This document shows, one piece after another, positions 11,291 to 25,300 of a DNA stretch of 64,000 nucleotides. Source of the stretch: Lateolabrax maculatus. Taxonomy: Eukaryota > Chordata > Actinopteri > Acropomatiformes > Lateolabracidae. The notes under the pieces were generated by a model. It searched no databases and was not told the DNA's origin. It was given only the letters and a program-made list of their open reading frames with translations. Within the stretch, counting starts at the first letter, position 1. Each line of letters begins with the position of its first letter. The stretch is from contig CM062211.1 of the NCBI GenBank assembly GCA_031216445.1, positions 4,848,001 to 4,912,000 of the forward strand. The letters run 5' to 3'. The position numbers and the translations under genes are program-made.

Positions 11291-13435
11291 AGGCTGTATC
11301 CCCACACCGTCAGTGTCAGTCCTGCTGCTGTGTCCTTGAACCTCTCTCCAGTGATAAGGGCCTCAGTTAAATGCCAAAAATGACTAAGCTTCTTGTAGGT
11401 TTTTACAACCCTTCATTTCTTTCATTTAGGCAACCTGTTAAGTTTTTATGATGTATGTTAGTTTAGAAGTACAATAATGAGAGGTCAATGTCAAAAGATA
11501 ATCCATAAAACGTATCTAATGTGATCCTCACTGCCCCTGCCATGATCCCGGTGTAACGTTGATGTACTCCCAAGCGCACCTGCATGTTACCACAAGTGCC
11601 AGATAAGAAAAAAAGTGTGTCTAAAAAGCAGTAAATAACAGAGATAAGGAAAGCAACAGAACAGAAAGGGAGAATACTGGTGTAAAGTGAACTACAAGGA
11701 TTGAGAAAAAAAGAAGAGATGAGGGTGCATCTGGCAGGGGTGAGGTAATGGTGAACCAGTATGAACCAGTATGAACCAGCCACAGGCTGGTGGTGACACA
11801 TGCCAAAAGAACTTATGTAATGATGAAAAAATGATAGGTTAATACATTATTTTGGAGGCTGGACAATAGGTGGGGACAATTGTGGTCGCAAGAGTATACA
11901 GGTAGAGGCACAGGCCAGCAAGTGTAACTTGTGTACACTTTGAACATCTCTCCTTTAATGTCGACATTAAAGTTTTTACTGCCCAGAACTCTGACTCCTG
12001 CTGAAGTTTTTCCTGAACAATTGAATACTTATAAAAACTTAAAATCTTGGCCCAGTGGACTGGGACTTTGGCTTCAGTCCCATTACGCAACAACGCAATA
12101 TGCAATAACAGAGATTCCTTGCTTTATAGTTAGATTAACTTTGGTGTGCTGTGATGTGTCTTCTAATATTGTAAGGTTAACTCCTTTGCTGCTGTGAGTA
12201 AATTCTACAGTCCTATGTAAAAAAAAATAAAGAATAAAATCAGAAATAGTCATATATTGTGAAGATGCAATCCAAGATATAAAATATACAAGACAAAGGA
12301 TAGGATTTGTTTTAAGTCTATTTTAATACAACACTGAAATGTATGTTGAGTATGTCAACTTATTTTAGAAATAGTTAAAGCACACTAGCACACTTAAATT
12401 ACCATAGTCATTATATTCATTAAAAAGAAAACTGTTCCTTGTGAAACACTTAATTTAATAAAATCAAAACAAAAATTCAAATGATAAGTGAAATGAAAAG
12501 CATCATATGTTGTGTTTGCTTGGTTTAATGCTTTTGATTTGTTTTCATTCTCTGTCCATGTCTCCATGTGATTTCCCCTGGCTCCCCTGTGGAGCAGTGC
12601 TAAATGAACAAAAGGGGCTCACTATAATATAACTATAACACTGAAATTTCTTGATAAGCTTATTTTTCCAAAAGGCTGTTTTTCTAGCTACTGTGTTATT
12701 GGTGTTTGCCTGGTTTTTGTCTAGCTACTTCACAGGCAGGGTCGCTAGCTTGCTGGATAACCAGTAAAACATAAACATCTGTACTTTTTCTTGACTTCTG
12801 CACAAGTGAATTATGGAAGTTTGGGGCAGCCAATAATAAAATGTTAGATATAGTCAAATTTTATATTTGTGTGTGCATAAAGTGTGATCAAAGTCGACTG
12901 TGAAAGTCTAATTTCCATTTTTTATGTTAATGTCTGAAGATGCCTCTTGTGCAATAAATAGTGGAAAAGGCTGCAGACCTCCACGTCCCTACACATGATA
13001 AGTAGGCTAGATTGAGGTTAGAACTTTTCTGCTTCCATAGCTTTCTTTACCTCTAAGTCAAGAGGTCATTAAATTAAATTATACACGAGTAAACACCAAA
13101 GCACCATTAATTCATTCAAAAAGGACACCTAATTACAGTGAAAAATATACATTTTGAAATTTGAATGAGGTGTACAATTACAATACACTTCAATATTTAT
13201 AATGATTAAATAAAACTGTCCTGCTCTGTTAATTATAAACTTTATTTGTACTTTAAATAAATTAATTTCAAAATCAATATACACATACAGACACGCTCAC
13301 GTGTATATGCATATCCAAATGTACATGCACTCCTCAATATATGCCAGCATTTACAGACACCTACACATACATACACACACCAATATACACACATACATAC
13401 ACACATCCACCCACCTACACCTAGCCTGACTAATT
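11291..13435. other. Intergenic between A and B, no gene seen
   Basis: AT-rich. Includes a short tatgaaccag tandem near 11740-11780 and a CA-rich stretch near 13280-13410. Open frames here have no recognisable domain. Confidence 0.4.
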
Positions 13436-13790
13436 TGCAAATGCGTATTAGTCTGGAACATCTCAGTTCATTTTTGATTTCCAAGGGGTGTTATCAGCAG
13501 GCGGAGACAACCAATCAGAGCGGCGAAACGCCGTCACACGGTACTTCCTGGCAGACGTTCGGCAAACACATATTTCTTGTCAACTTAAAGTTTAAGTGCA
13601 GTTGTTTGTTCTTCTTTTAGAGGAAGACAAGAAAGAGTCTCTGTCAGTCATCGTATTAAACCCGCCTCATACTAGATAAATGCTTGTAATTGGTTAGCCC
13701 GATAAATCGGCAGAGAAATCAGTTTGAATGGGAGAGGGGCCAGACATATCTGCCAGAGCAAATGAAACACAAGCTCGCAGATTCGTCTGA
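13436..13790 (-). repeat. Dispersed repeat, copy 1
   Basis: Clearly related to 56695-57130 (tctcagttcatttttgattt; agacaaccaatcagagcg; aaacacatatttctt; gatgactgacagaga). On the minus strand it contains ATG-ACT-GAC-AGA, the start of a short frame; this copy has lost the middle that the second copy keeps. Confidence 0.5.
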
Positions 13791-14144
13791 TTCGCCAGCT
13801 TTGGGCTGGTGGTCCGGGCCGGGCTGCATTATTGTGTGTGGATCATTAATATAACGGTTAATCGCGGCTCTCAATCTGACGTAGCTGCTGATTGAGTAAC
13901 GCTGGCTCTGGCTGTTCCTCACGGCTCCATAAAATTCATGGAGGATCTTGTTTTGTCCTTCTTCACTAACTTCCGATTGCAGTAAGCGTGTATTGTTGCC
14001 ATGGAAACCACACAGACTCAGGCACTGTAGTCGAAGTGATATTTTTAGTGATGCGCTGATGTTGTGCTCATTTGATAATGCTCTAAACGTCTTATTGACC
14101 AATCGGATTGCACGGTCAGGTCTACTTGGTGTATAAATAGCCAT
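13719..14144 (-). mobile_element. Transposon-derived ORF, possibly recombinase core-binding type
   Basis: 141 open codons on the minus strand. The stretch F-Y-G-A-V-R-N-S-Q-S-Q-R-Y-S...V-R-L-R-A-A-I-N-R-Y resembles the helical core-binding region of Crypton/tyrosine-recombinase-derived proteins. No partner exons seen. Assignment is by resemblance only. Confidence 0.35.
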
Positions 14145-14145
14145 A

Positions 14146-15770
14146 AAGTAGTTATTGAGAGGTGGATTAATTCAGACGGGCACTACTGAAGGCCTAGGTG
14201 TGAAATGCAAGGTCCGCCACTGGTACTTACATATCCTGAAGAAGGGATTTGTGTATTACTGTTATTGTTATTATACTGTATTACTTGTGCTCTGCTGATT
14301 CCCTCAGAGGACCACTAGCTCGGTCTGAAGATTGTTTTCTCTCTGACCAAGATGTGGAGGTTCAATGCTTTTGCTTTTGCTGAGTACAGAAAACGTAGGA
14401 GATGAGAAAGGAACTTTCACACTGCACGTTGAGAAATACAGAGGAAATGCAGGTTATTCAGGTTTTTCTAACAGCTGCTTTTAAGCTTTTCTCAACTGTC
14501 CCTCTTTACCTTTTCCTTCACTTTTCAAAAAGATGTCCCGTTTTCTGATTCTGTAAAATCCAAAAGACAAAATAATGCACCTCAGCTGTGAAATTTGACC
14601 ATGTGATCCGGGTCAGCCCAAAAATAATAATTTCCTGTGGGATGAAACCTGCAGTGATGAATATCACCACCACCCCTCTTCAGTTCCTAAGGAACCATGA
14701 CCAGTAAAAACTTGGGTCAAGGTTAGGAGAGGGACAGAAATTAATTTATTATTGAGTTTTAATTAGATATTCACTTTTACTGAAGTATTATGTGTTCAAC
14801 ACACCTATTTAATTACATTGTGTTCAATCAATGGTTCCTTTATATTATTTATTATTCATGTATTCTTCATCATATGATGATGTAAAGAAAATAAATGGCT
14901 ACATTTATCAATATGTTACGTTCTAATTTTTTGGGGAAAGCACAGGTGGCCGCGCTACTTTGAAAAAGCAATGCAATGAAAAGGCTTTTTCGTTTTGTAT
15001 TCATATCATCGTTGCAATCTTTTGGAATCAATCAACAGTTGGCCTATTGTGTTGCATACGTTGTCTAGAGACCGAGCACTGAAAAGTTTGAAAGATAGAC
15101 ATATTGGATATTATTTTGTTGTGCTTTGACTTGAATACAATTACTTATTAGGGTGAGTACATAATGCATTTTTCTTCTTTTTAAAGTTAATGTGAGGATT
15201 CACATTTAGAAATAACCTTTTGTTAATTTTGTTGATTTGTTACTGTTTATTTGTATCAGTTGTGGTAATACATATGTTCATTTTCCATTGATTAATTTCT
15301 TCATTTCGTGAACCCCCCTTCCATTTATTCTTTGTCCTAACACATTTCAGATGCAGACATTTTCCTTGTCAATTGTAATTAGAACCCCCATAGCGTTTTC
15401 CATAGACAGGTCTTCTATGTGGAAGTTTCATGGCAATATTACATTTTCTTAATATGCTTCGTCTGATTCTACTTTGTTTAGTGATTTACTGCACCTCCCA
15501 GAATTCTGCTTGACAATCTCAAGACACAGGGCATGAAGTCGTATGTGTTAAGTGTAAATCATTCAGCAGTGGTTATTTGTAATACCCAACCTGGCTCCAG
15601 CAGTTTCTGCTGTTTCCCTGATTAAAAATAATTAGAAAAATGGTAGTTAGTTAGTCTGTGCATAGACTGCTGAAGGGGAAAATGCAGAATTTGATAGAAA
15701 CACAGAAACAACATCTTTACTCAACGTGTGTACTTGAATCCCCACTCCTCATCCACAACAAAACACACAT
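14146..15770. other. Downstream flank of copy B
   Basis: No gene. 14640-14880 resembles 50140-50360 downstream of D (gttaggagaggg..., ttaatttattaa..., caatggttcctttatatta), so the flank was part of the ancestral unit. Confidence 0.45.
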
Positions 15771-16324
15771 CTATCTGCCCTTTTGAGGACATGTGTAGGA
15801 CAAGATAACGTCAATCATATTCTTAATGATGGGAGGTTGTGGGTGGAGGCTGTGCGGCAGGTGGTGGGCCAGAGTCATCTCCCAAGCGTCCACCAGACGA
15901 ACATTCAGACCTTTGAACGTGGTTCTGAGCACCTTGTCACGCTGCACAGAGTACCAGTCACTGTTTGTTAATGACTCATAAAGGCCCAGAGCTTTGAGGT
16001 TCGCGGTCCGGATGACGACCAGCGTGCCTGGAGCTCTGTCCAGCAGCCGCTCCACCACCCTGCGGATGCTCTGCAGCCGCTGGATATAGACCTCGACAGG
16101 GAAGGTGCTGAAGTGAGACCAGATGCCAATAACTATGACAGTGTTGGAGCCTCTAGTTAAATCATCTATTTCATTGGCAATGTAACGCAGCTCGCTGGTT
16201 GGGACGCTGCTAAAACGAATAGGAGGACCATGGCAACGATACGTCACCAAGATGTTGTTTGTATAGTCCAAGGCCATGAAAGGTCCAACTTGCTTCTTGC
16301 TGTGAAGGTCGAACTTCTTAAGAT
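15771..16324 (-). CDS. Copy B coding exon 6 (C-terminal, stop)
   Basis: 554 nt from acceptor TAG at 16325-16326 to a TAG stop at 15771-15773. Encodes the rest of the NXPE domain, including L-V-D-A-W-E-M-T-L-A-H-H, and ends S-Y-T-C-P-Q-K-G-R. Many amino-acid changes separate it from D exon 6, unlike the 5' exons. Confidence 0.85.
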
Positions 16325-19300
16325 CTAAAAGTATTACAGAGGGAACAAATTAAGCTGTAGTGTGAACAAAATCAAACTGTTGCCAGAAATCAATGTGGAT
16401 CATCTACCTGGTAGTGCTGCGTTGAGGTATTCAAACAACTGCCTGATGGTGGAGTCTCCGTACAGGTGGACCACCTTGCCTTTCAGACACTGAGTGATGG
16501 CAGAGGAGGTGTTGAATTGGTGAACTATGGTGCCACCAAGTGCTCGCCACACACCATGGTAGTAATAACCGGAGAGACCAAACTTCATGCTGCTGCTCTT
16601 CACCTCTGGTTGTCCTGAGAGGAAGTTAAAGGATACGGGTGTGGGAATTGTATGTTTTTTTTTTTTTGTTGTTGTTTTTTTGCTATTGTCAACAAATGTA
16701 ATGAAAAGAGCAAAAACACAGGATCTCTGTAACCCATCTGTGGCACTCACAATGAACAGTGTTTATTGACAAAGTATGCAATGATATGAGAATTGTAAAA
16801 AGGCCTCTGTGATTAGACTCAATCGTGACATCATGGTGATTAAAGGGGGTAGAGAACTTTGTGTCAGCAATGAGTTGGACTGCTTGGATGAAGTCAGAGA
16901 CCATGACTAACTTGATGATGTTAGACCTTGACTGGTTGAACTGATTTATTTATTTTTGATGTTTCAGGATGAGAGGATTTTGCTTCAGCTAGGAAGAACC
17001 CTTCGTAAAGGATTCAAGTGGAATACCTAGGGCTCCAAGCGTGTCTCAACTACCTGTATCTCAAAAAAAGCAGTTGTAAAAGAAACGCCGGGTCTTAACG
17101 TAGTAATGTGTAATGCAATGGAAAAGCAATTTGCAGATGCATTGGAATGTCGTATTTGCAGAATGTGATAAAAATGGCAATGCTGAATGCATGAAATGAG
17201 CAATTTGCATAAAGCAATGAAATTAGCAATTAGCCAAATATTTTAAATGTACGTTTTGCAGGTGCGATAAAATGTAGCAATTTGCTGAATAAGAAAATCT
17301 TTGTATGCCTCATTGACAGAGCAACACCTTCATGTTTAGACGCTTGCAGAATGACTGAAATGTAGCAATTTAGCAGAAAGCGGTGCAATAGCATTAGCAA
17401 AATGAACCAATAGCTGAATGGAATGCAAATGATTGATGAAGTATTAGCGAAATGCGGGAATGTAGCAATGGCCAAATGCATGAAATGTAGCAATAACTGA
17501 CAGGTAGAGTGCAAAGTTACTGGGAGAGTGAGAACTTTATGAAAGAGCAGGAGGGTGAAGCTGAACTGTGACAGAATGAGTGAAATAAACATTTACCCAA
17601 TGCATGAATGTAGCAATGGCCGAATGTAGCATAGCTGAATCTCAAGTGAAGACTGGCCCCACTGCGCTGGGGGAAAACTAGGTTCAATAAAGTCCTAGTG
17701 GAAGTCATAAAAGTGCATGTCAATCAGGCACGACAGCATAATGTAACTGGAGCATTTGATTGGCATTAAAGGACCCTCACTAAGCGGGTTTAAGTCCTAT
17801 TTATCAGACAGATAGGTTTGTACATGTTAAAGATGAATCCTCCATGCACACCGAAGCTTGTCATGGAGTTCCACAAGGTTCTATGCTTGGACCAATTTCA
17901 TTTAACTTATATATGCTTCCTTTAGGTAATATTATTAGGAAACACTCCATAGACTTTCACTGCTATGCAGATGATACTCAATTATAATTATCGATAAAGC
18001 CACATGAAACCGATCAGTTAGCCAAACTTCAGGCATGCATAAAGGATATAAAAAAAACTGGATGACCTGCAATTTTCTGCGGAAGTTATTGTTCTTGGCC
18101 CCAAACAGTTTTAGGGTTAGGGTTAGGGTTATGAGACTCATTAGCGATAGATGTAGATACTGTAGATGGTAAGAGTAGGAATCTAGGAGTAATCTTTGAT
18201 CAGGACATGTCCTTTAACGCCCATATAAAACAGGCTTTAAGGACTACCTTCTTCCATCTACGTAACATTGTAAATCAGGCACATCCTGTCTCAAACAGAC
18301 GCAGAAAAACTAGTCTATGCATTTGTTATTTCTAGGTTGGATTATTGTAATTCCTCATTATCGGGCTGCCCCGATAAGTCTCTAAAGACTCTCCAGCTGA
18401 TCTAGAATGCTGCTGCACGTGTACTGACAGGAACTAGCACAAGAGAACATATTTCCCCAATATTACCTTCTCTGCACTGGCTCCCTGTAAAATCCAGAAT
18501 AGAATTGAAAATCCTCCTCCTCACCTACTAAGCTCTTAATGGTCAGGCACCATCGTATCTTAAAGAGCTGATAGTACCGTATTACCCCACTAGAGCATTA
18601 CACTCACAGAATGCAGGGTTACTTGTGGTCCCTACAGTTTCTTAAAGTATAACTGGAGCCAAAGCCTTCAGCTATCAAGCTCCTCTCCTGTGGAACCAGC
18701 TCCCAGTTAGGGTTTGGGAGGCAGACACCCTCTCCTCGTTTAAGAATACGCTAAAACCATTCCTCTTTGATAAAGTTTATAGTTAGGGCTGGCTCAGGTG
18801 AGACCTGAACCATCATCAATAATATTTTAAAGAGTATGGTCTAGACCTACTCTATGTGAAAAGTGTCTTTGTGATAGATTGATTTTATTAAGGTGCTCAT
18901 CATTGATAAGTTCAATAGCAGATAAAAATAGTCATAGGGACATAAAGAAAAGGGAAATTCATGTATAAATAGGTCATAACTACAAGTATAAAAAGTCCTT
19001 TGAAATGTCAAAGTCCTGTGAAGGGAGGTTAAAATGTTGAATTCCTGTGTAAGAGGTTAAAACACGGGAAAAAATGGTAACAAGGTTAAAACACTTTTAA
19101 AAAGTTTAAAAATACCTTCCTGCCAGAGGGGTTAATCTACAATCTACTTGTTGAGCTTATTTGAAAGATGACGCTTGTGATTGATTAGTCATGCCTGCAG
19201 AGACCGAAAGGGGGCGCTCTCGGCCTCGGTGCCTTATTCTCAATGAAGCTGCCAGAGAGAAAGCATCGTGTCTGAGTATCCTTATTGACATCTCCCCTTT

Positions 19301-22300
19301 TCAGGTAAGAAATGAGTATTTATGCTCTTAAACTTTGGAATATGTTTGCTAAGACGTTTTGTTGGTGTTTTGTTAACATGCTGACTGAATGTTGAGTGTT
19401 TTGGAAGCATTATTTCGATTTCTCGGTTGCTAATTGGTAAACTGTTAAGCGGCTAGCTAAACTCCATTCCCTTAGTGGCTAGGACGGAGCGGCACAAGGC
19501 CAGCAGAGGTCAACACATATCATGTGCATTCTGATTGCGTTTAGCTCAGTAAGACACATATAGAGAGTATGAGGTTGCCAATGTGTATACGTGTGGTTAA
19601 GTTTTACTATGCTTGTGTGTGTAATTAACAACCAATGCATTTGTGTGTTAATTTCTAAAGTAACTGTTTATGAGAAGGAACAAGGACTATAACAGGTAGA
19701 AGAGATAAATGCTAACTAATGTTTTATACAATATTTTTTAGTTTATTTCCAATATATTTATCATTGAAATTTATGTTTATTAATTAATAGACCATTTTCA
19801 TAAATACTTTGTACCCTTTTACATCTGATTTATATGTTTAAGAAAAAATGAGAAATGACAATATACTTCCTTGTTTACTTGCCTGTAAAAGAAAAGTGAA
19901 GAAAACAAAAAAGCTAGGTTGGAAAGTTGACCTTGAAATGGAAAGAAAATACATATCATTGTTGAAATACTTATGTTAAGCAAACCTTTGTACTTGTGTA
20001 AATAATGCTAAAAATAATCTTTTTCTCAATGAAGCTGCCAGAGAGAAAGCATCATGTCTGAGTATCCTTATTGACATCTTCCCTTTTCAGGGCGTAACAT
20101 CTTGAGATAACTTTTGTTATGATTTGGCGCTATGCAAATAAAATTGACTTGACTTGACTTATGTGTGTGTATGTGTGTGTGTGTGTGTGTTCCTACAAAG
20201 ATTGGCCATGTGATGTGAATCTGTTTAGAAGTAATGCGCCTTTTTGTTATAGGCCACTTCAACTGCCACACCCCTTTTTAGCCAGTTAGCATGAACAGTT
20301 AATCATCTGTCCTTTGGCTCATGACCAACCTCTCCACAAAACCATGTGCAAGTCTTTGAATCCATTTGGAATTGATGTGCCTTTTTGCGATATGCCACTG
20401 GCACGGCCCTTTTTAGCTAATTGCCATGAACACAAACACACATACACACACCTGACCTCCATGCCAAATTTCAGCATCCTAGGGGAAAAACTGTGGCCAC
20501 CAAATGGGGGAGAAACCAACCAACCGACAGAGCGATGTTTTGATGACGGATTATCTGTCCCAAGAATAACGTACAGGATAACAGAACAGGTGCCCGACTG
20601 ATCCTTGTGGTATTCCATGTTTAGTCTGAATAGTTTGTGAGGTAAATTCACAGAAAAAAAAAAAATTCAGTTGTCAAAGTAAGAGGAAAACCAGTCCAGA
20701 TCAATTCCAGTAATACCAGTCCACTGTTTTAGTCTGTCCATATGGAATTAATGGTTGATTGTGTCAAATGCTGCACTGAGGTCAACAATAGTAACACAGA
20801 GTCTGCAGCCATCAGAAAATCATTTGTGACTCTAAGAAGGGCACTTTCTGTGTTATGTAGCTTGCGGAACCCAGAGTGAAACATCTTAAAAATATGTTTA
20901 GTGCCTGTAATGGTTGGTCCAGCACTACTTTATGTAGGATTTTTGACACTAAGGTCATTTTGGAAATTGGAATTTTTAAGTTAGTGGGATCTAAACCAGG
21001 TTCCTTCAGCAGTGGTTGAACACAAACAGGTTTAAAATTATCTGGTACAACTCCAGAGGTCAGAGAACATTTGATGATGGTCAGCAGTGCAGGGTCGATT
21101 GACTGTATTGCTTCTTAACCCTTGTGTTGTCCTCTGGGTCAAGGTGACCCGGTGGCCGAAAATGTCCTTCTGTTTATGTAAATGTTGTTATGCATGACAT
21201 TTGTGATTCTTGAAGCGGTTATCTTTTGTTTTTAGTTTGTTTCTTGACAATAGGAACAGAGTAAGAAACAGAATAAAGGAAAAGGATGACACAAACATAT
21301 GATACATCACCTCGACCCAGAGGACAACACAAGGGTTAAAGCAGTTTTGTCGGGATCAAGGGGACTTGATGAAGAACTCATAAGTGACAGTTTTCCTAAG
21401 ATCCTGCAGTGATATTTGACTAAAACAATGCAACACATCCAAGGAGGGGCAACAGAGGTTGACTGCAGAAGACGGAAGAGTGACATTTGCCCTAATATGA
21501 TCAATCTTTTCTATGAAGAAGACAATCATTTTGTGGCAGTCGACTGGAGGAGAAATGCCTGCAGTTTGGGGAGGAGAGCTTACAAGCTGATTGATAGTAT
21601 TAAACAGGATTCTGGGGTTATGCTGGTTGGCAGAGATTAGCTGTGAGAAATACTGGTCCCTGGCTGCCTTTACCTTACAATTGTATGAAGTTGGTAGTTC
21701 TTTGAGCAGCAAGTAATGAACCTGCAACTGTACCTTTTGTTTTTGGAGGTTTATAGTAGCTTGAAGACCTGTATTAAGCAGGATACACATGTGGTCACAG
21801 ACAGCAAGACCTGTAATGGAGAGACTGTCTCGGTTCAAACCAAGTGTAAACCCTAGGTCCAGTGTGTGACCACAGTTGAGTGTTGGACCATGCACATGTT
21901 GGACAAAAATAAACTCTGTGATATTCAAAGACTTTTTGTAGCACGATTTGAGATGTTGTCACCATGAAAGTTCAAAAACCCCAACGATAACATCATTTGA
22001 AAAACATAATTTTATATATATAATTCTTTTTATCATAAAAGAACCATGGAGGCTAAGAATTCAGAAAATTCAGTAAAAAACATAGGGTTAAATATTGGGG
22101 GGTCGATAAATAACAATACATAGCGGAACTGGAATGAGAGTTCATTTTAAACTTTATTCCCTCAAAACTTGCTAAACTGTTATCAACAGGAATAAGGCTG
22201 CACTTAAATGGTTTAATGGCCATTACATTTTTTAAACTTTATTTTATCCTGTGTTTTATGATCCCTGTGTTCTTTTTCTGTTCTGTTTTTATCTTCTGTT

Positions 22301-25300
22301 TTTCCTGTGAATCACTTTGTAACCTTGTTAAGAGAAGTGCTATATAAATAAAGAAATTAACTATTATTATAGTCCTCCATGCTCAACACACTCTTCTTAA
22401 ATTGGCCTGAACACATCTCTCTAAAGGAGAACGCTTCCCGAAAGAAAAAAGAAAATGGTAAAATGTTTTTCTTTCTACTTGTTTTACTTTCATTGTCAGT
22501 AGCACATTCAGTTTTGAATTATTATTGTAGGCAGTGGTGGCAGTATTATAAATTGTGCTTTACCTTCTTTTTTTGACAACACAGTGACACTGGCAGGTCC
22601 TGAAGCTTGAATGGAGACTTTCATGTTGACACCACTGTAGAAAAGCACACATAAGAAAATAAATCACATTACAACATTAACAACATAAATACAAGAAAGG
22701 AAGACAAAAAATGTATATAATTTTATGAAGCAAAAGCTAGAACCATCAAACACAAAATTGGAAACAACAGCTTGGAAGTTCACTGGACATTACTTAAACC
22801 AAATTATTCAGAATCAGAATCAGCTTTATTGGCCATGTATGTGTTTACATACAAGCTGCACTAATTCATATTTGTAAATAAACAATGGGACCAATGATTA
22901 TGTCTTGCAGGGATGAACCCACAGACAATTATCACCCGACTTTGCAGGGTCTTTCAGCTCATTGTTTTGGTTTTACACCTAACAACTTTACTATTTTAGT
23001 TAAGTCTCAACGCTCTTATCAACATATTTCATTAGAAGCTGTTTCCATTAAATAAAGCTCTGATGCACCAATGGTGCATTACCTACAACTAAACAGCAGA
23101 CAGTCAAAGTTTGCAACTAGCAGCTAGTAGCTAAGACAGCTATTTCCTTCAAGAGTTGGTGGAGACCAAACTAAAGCTAAAATGAGAGTGAATATTATTA
23201 TTACATTTGCCATTAACACCACTCCAATTGAATGCTAATGTTGCTCCATGTCTACTGGATGTAGATGGGCCACTGTTTGCCCACACTTTAGCCTTATCAA
23301 CTTAACATGTCAATGTTATATTTATAACTGACCAAAATTTAAGAAATGTACAATAATACATAATGAATCAGCAAATATACAGTTGTCTTAATAAAAGTCA
23401 ACTAGTGTGATTCAGACTGATACGTTTTATTGGTCTTATCTTAGACTGTAAACATCTTTAGACTCAATCTTGGTTACCTGTAATTACAAGATTAGTTACA
23501 AAATGCCAGTCCTGTCTTTCTGCTCCCTCACCTTTGAAAGAGCTTCTCCTCCTTGGTCTTGAGATTTTGTTTGAATCCTCCCATATAGTGGATGATCCTG
23601 GCATCACAGCTCAGCTTCTTTGGCTTGTAGCAGAACCAAGGTTCACCTGTACGGAGGTCAGTGTAGTTGCACAGAGGCTGTTGGGTTGGACGTAGGCAGA
23701 CGTTACAGGTGGTGATTTCAGAGAGTGAGCCTGAGCGGAAGAGGCTTTTGAAGTGAACCCTATCAGGCTGTTCACTGGTCAGCCTGCGCAGCACTGTGAT
23801 GGCCTCACTAGGGTGAACCAGAGTCACCTGATTGGAAAGAGAACCAGAGTTTTCAAGAAAAATACATTGAATACTACTATACACTTTGCAAACCAGCTTT
23901 ATGTGTTTAGAGAGAGTTGTGTTTTTACGAAATAAAAAGAAATGTATTAAAACCTCCATCACACAGTCAATGCTGCTCTGACAATGTGGATTTTGATTTG
24001 TGATTTGAACATGGACAGGTTAGTGCAGCCTCGGACGTGTTTGGGGAGAGAGTTCCAGAGAGAGGGGGCAGCTATGGAGAAGGCTCTATCACCCCAGGTC
24101 CAGCGATTGGTATTGAGTGGTGGAGGCAAGAGGTTGACATCAGATGGGTGGCTGCGCAAAGGATATATAAGTGTATATATGTATATATATATATATACAC
24201 TTATATATACTGGTCCACTTAACAGTGATGAGGTTAGAAGGGCACTGCACAGTATCAATGCAAGGAAAGCAGCTGGACCTTATGGCATCCCAGGGCGTGT
24301 GCTTCGGTCATGTGCTGACCAGCTAGCAAAGGTCTTTAACAACATTTTCAACCTCTCCGTGACCTATGCTGTTGTCCCGACATGCCTCAAATTTACAGCC
24401 ATCGTGCCCATTCGCAAGCAAAGAAATGTCAGTTGCAAGAACGACTTGTGCCTGAAGGCAATCACCCCGGTGACAGCCAAATGCTTCTAGTGGCTGATTT
24501 TGGCCCACATCAAACATACCATCCCTGCCACCTTGCCACCTATTCCTCATAATTCATGTTTGTGAAATATTTTATGCATTACATTTTAATTGCTTTTGCA
24601 GCTGAATATAAGCTGCCTTTTGTACAGATTTCAAGATGTTTATTTAATATAATAAGAGTTCCTGGTAGTAGTAACAGTCTGTGTGTGATTGAGTGAGAAA
24701 GGGAGGGTGACACAAAGTGTCAGAGAAAATGGGTTGGGGTGAAAAATTGAGTTTTAAAACATACATTTGATTCATATTGAAATCCCCATAGGAATGCTAT
24801 ATAAAATGTATTTATGACCTGCAGAATTTTATAACTGGACCAAATAAAGCAAAAAATTAACATTTGTCGATCTGAGATTCTTAACCAATTGTTCCAGATG
24901 TGTTTTTGTGGAAAATTACTGCATGGATTTTAGGAACCTTTCACAACTGGAGTCTGACTTGAACTGATAGATTCTAGACTGCAAATCTGTATTACACATG
25001 AATCAATAAACTTATTCAAACTAAGCAACATAAACCACATTATTTAGTTACTTTGAACCAAAACAATTCACATCAGTCTAAAGTCACAGTGTTTCTAAAA
25101 TTCTTAAGAATTTCAAGTTGTAAATCTGCCATCGTGATCATTACAAACTGCATATGTGCGGTGCAATAAGGGAAAGTTAAGGAGTAGCAACAGTAACTGA
25201 GGGGGACAGGGCTTACTGAATGGTTGATTAGAAGATAGATTAAAAACACCTATAGTACAATAACATGTAACATGATCGTTTTCATCTTCACCTGAACCTG

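Noticed and set aside
15783..15971. Plus-strand frames opposite NXPE exon 6 (also 52279-52467)
   Set aside because: Antisense shadows of a conserved exon.
17230..17592. 120-codon hydrophobic minus-strand frame
   Set aside because: Produced by the degenerate tandem repeat.
17745..20160. TTAGGG array as a true telomere or chromosome fusion point
   Set aside because: Only 3.5 units inside a LINE remnant with continuous flanks.
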